Part shown: piece after piece, positions 62,741 through 64,000 of the stretch
Layout: each line of letters starts with the position of its first letter
How positions within the stretch are numbered: the first letter of the stretch is position 1
Assembly (NCBI GenBank): GCA_905221605.1
Contig: CAJNDS010002128.1
Span: 565,001-629,000, forward strand
Source: Symbiodinium natans
Taxonomy: Eukaryota > Sar > Dinophyceae > Suessiales > Symbiodiniaceae
Direction: 5' to 3'
DNA: 64,000 bases
Notes under the pieces: generated by a model
Told to the model about the DNA's origin: nothing
Database searches by the model: none
What the model saw: the letters and a program-made list of their open reading frames with translations, nothing else
Made by a program: the position numbers and the translations under genes

Positions 62741-63214
62741 CTTGAAAAAGGGGCAACCTTTCACCCTGAAGCCCTAAACCACCTATTTGCCACTCAATAC
62801 AAAACACGAGCACCTTCAAAAAAGGCACCAGACCTAAATACCGATCGCCCCGAACCAAAAAAAACCAGCTTGTGTCCCTCAAAAGTTCACAAGAAACCCG
62901 TCAAGCCCTGGATGCCCGGAAACTCAAAGGTCTACCAGACAAAACCCAACCCCAAGTCTTCAAAGCAACAAAGGGGGCTAGGGTTTCGGGTTTAGGGCAG
63001 CTCAAGAAGACTTTGGCCCAGACACCCACGACAAGGAACAGAGATATTCACAAAACACCACTCTTCACAAGGGTTTGGGGTTCAGGGGTGGTGGAACACA
63101 AAACCCAAAACCCTATAACCCCCCAAAACCCATACAACCCAAACCCTCAACCCTAAACCCCATTCTTCAGGATCGGCAGTGGAGGCTCTATTTTCGGTTT
63201 GCCCTCGACGCAAG

Positions 63215-63293
63215 CTCACATAGGGGATCCGAAGTATGGGCCCTGAATTTGGGCCCCTTGTTATGTATCCAAAGGGCCCTACTTCGGATCCCT
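63215..63293. repeat. Inverted repeat
   Basis: CATAGGGGATCCGAAGTATG is mirrored by TACTTCGGATCCCTAT, with GGGCCC inner blocks. Confidence 0.75.
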
Positions 63294-63699
63294 ATAAACA
63301 AGGTAAGGGCCACACTAAGGGCTCATAGTTCCTAGCATGGATTGCAGTTGTATGGCTGACGGTTTGAGGTTTATCGAGCTTTCGAGCTGAAATTTGCCAG
63401 AAACTTCTAACCCAAACCGACTTAGGGTTTAGGGTTTCGGGTTTAGGCCTTGAGGGTGTAGGGCCTAAGAGAAGGCTGAATCCCCCCACATGATTTCGGG
63501 TTTAGGACTTGGGCTGTAGGGCCTAACTCCAAACGCACTTTAGCCTATGTGGGGGGGGATTCAGCCTTCTCTTCCAATGGAACATGGGCCTTTTGGTAAA
63601 GGTTCAGGACGCTGCAGGGCTTCGGGTTTCGGGCTTAAGGTGGAATACTATGGAGGGGCCTGTATGGATAACTGTAATAGCCCACACATACGCACCAAG

Positions 63700-63828
63700 C
63701 CCTAAACCCTAAACCCTTAAACCCTAAACCCCAAACCCCAAACCCCAAACCCCAAACCCCAAACCCCAAACCCCAAACCCCAAACCCCAAACCCTAAACC
63801 CTAAACCCTAAACCCTAACCCTAAACCC
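63700..63828 (-). repeat. CCCCAAA variant array in a CCCTAAA tract
   Basis: About ten CCCCAAA units in the middle are flanked by CCCTAAA units. Confidence 0.95.
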
Positions 63829-63852
63829 TTCCCCCCCCCCCCCCCCCCCCCG

Positions 63853-63950
63853 GAGGAGATTCTGAGATGGCTTTCGGCCAGGCGTCGGTGTATTCCTGCA
63901 GGGTGAGGGACCCGGTCTTCGCCACGATGCCGTACACCGACGCATAGAGC
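63853..63950 (-). CDS. Coding exon of unknown gene
   Basis: The acceptor is CCACTTCAAG. The frame reads LYASVYGIVAKTGSLTLQEY, then TDAWPKAISESPP, with almost all G/C third positions. Its downstream edge runs into a C22/G22 run and the CCCCAAA array, where the donor (AAGG|GTTTAGGG) would lie. It is one of the clearest exon-like islands, but the family is not recognised. Confidence 0.65.
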
Positions 63951-64000
63951 CTTGAAGTGGCTTAGGGTTTAGGGTTTAGGGTTTAGGGTTTAGGGTTTAG

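Larger units (their letters stand above)
61792..63852. other. Repeats and foldbacks; no firm gene
   Basis: TTTAGGG lies at 61812-61870. It also holds a family B copy (62295-62430), family A copy 5 (62450-62558), family F (62687-62740), an inverted repeat at 63215-63293, and a second inverted pair of AGAGAAGGCTGAATCCCCCC (63468-63487, mirrored 63550-63572). A CCCCAAA/CCCTAAA array and poly-C lie at 63700-63851. Confidence 0.55.
1..64000. repeat. Interspersed telomere-like TTTAGGG/CCCTAAA tracts over the whole window
   Basis: Short runs (2-20 units) of TTTAGGG or its complement, with variants such as TTCAGGG, TTTGGGG, CTTAGGG and TTATAGGG, occur every few hundred bases on both strands. They are not a chromosome end, because orientation flips dozens of times. 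They are absent from the interiors of the LTR element, E1, E2, E3 and the PPR gene. A common pattern is a CCCTAAA run, then a GC-rich island, then a TTTAGGG run. TTTAGGG is the telomere unit of plants and of dinoflagellates. Confidence 0.95.

Overview
This window looks like nuclear DNA of a dinoflagellate; I cannot name the genus. The reasons are: TTTAGGG/CCCTAAA telomere-type repeats scattered in both orientations through almost the whole window; a long uninterrupted PPR-SMR gene of the 'SACEKGGEW' type common in dinoflagellates; a Copia-like gag-protease retroelement; and very short GC-rich coding islands separated by repeat-filled introns. There are no bacterial features: no operons, ribosome binding sites, CRISPR or rRNA.

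Layout. From 1 to 26.9 kb, 33.3 to 36.2 kb, 42 to 47 kb and 49.6 to 58.4 kb, the DNA alternates between telomere-like tracts, small foldback (MITE-like) repeats, and GC-rich islands of about 30-140 bp. Many islands are open reading frames with plausible splice sites, and I read them as exons. Donors are often GTTTAG, taken from the telomere-like motif. The best linked sets are a six-exon minus-strand gene (44870-46922) and a two-exon minus-strand C-terminus of a membrane protein (56526-56828). Many other islands are open on both strands, so their strand is uncertain; I say so in each case.

From 26.9 to 33.3 kb two large elements lie head to tail, E1 (about 4.2 kb) and E2 (about 2.2 kb). A third, E3 (about 2.5 kb), is at 47.03-49.55 kb. 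All three start and end in a TA-microsatellite plus a poly-C run plus a short specific inverted terminal sequence. Inside they hold hairpin arrays and AT-rich tandem repeats but no credible gene. E1 and E3 also share an internal module. I regard them as one undescribed family of foldback-type elements.

From 36210 to 41904 there is a structurally complete LTR retrotransposon on the minus strand: 292-bp LTRs with one mismatch, a 5-bp target duplication, a half-tRNA-iMet type primer site and a polypurine tract. Its single 1653-codon frame has gag, two zinc fingers and a protease, then runs into a membrane-spanning tail. Integrase, reverse transcriptase and RNase H are absent.

From 58529 to 60409 there is an intronless PPR-SMR gene, probably for organelle RNA processing. 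The last 4 kb return to repeats and exon-like islands, with a strong exon at 63853-63950 next to a poly-C run.
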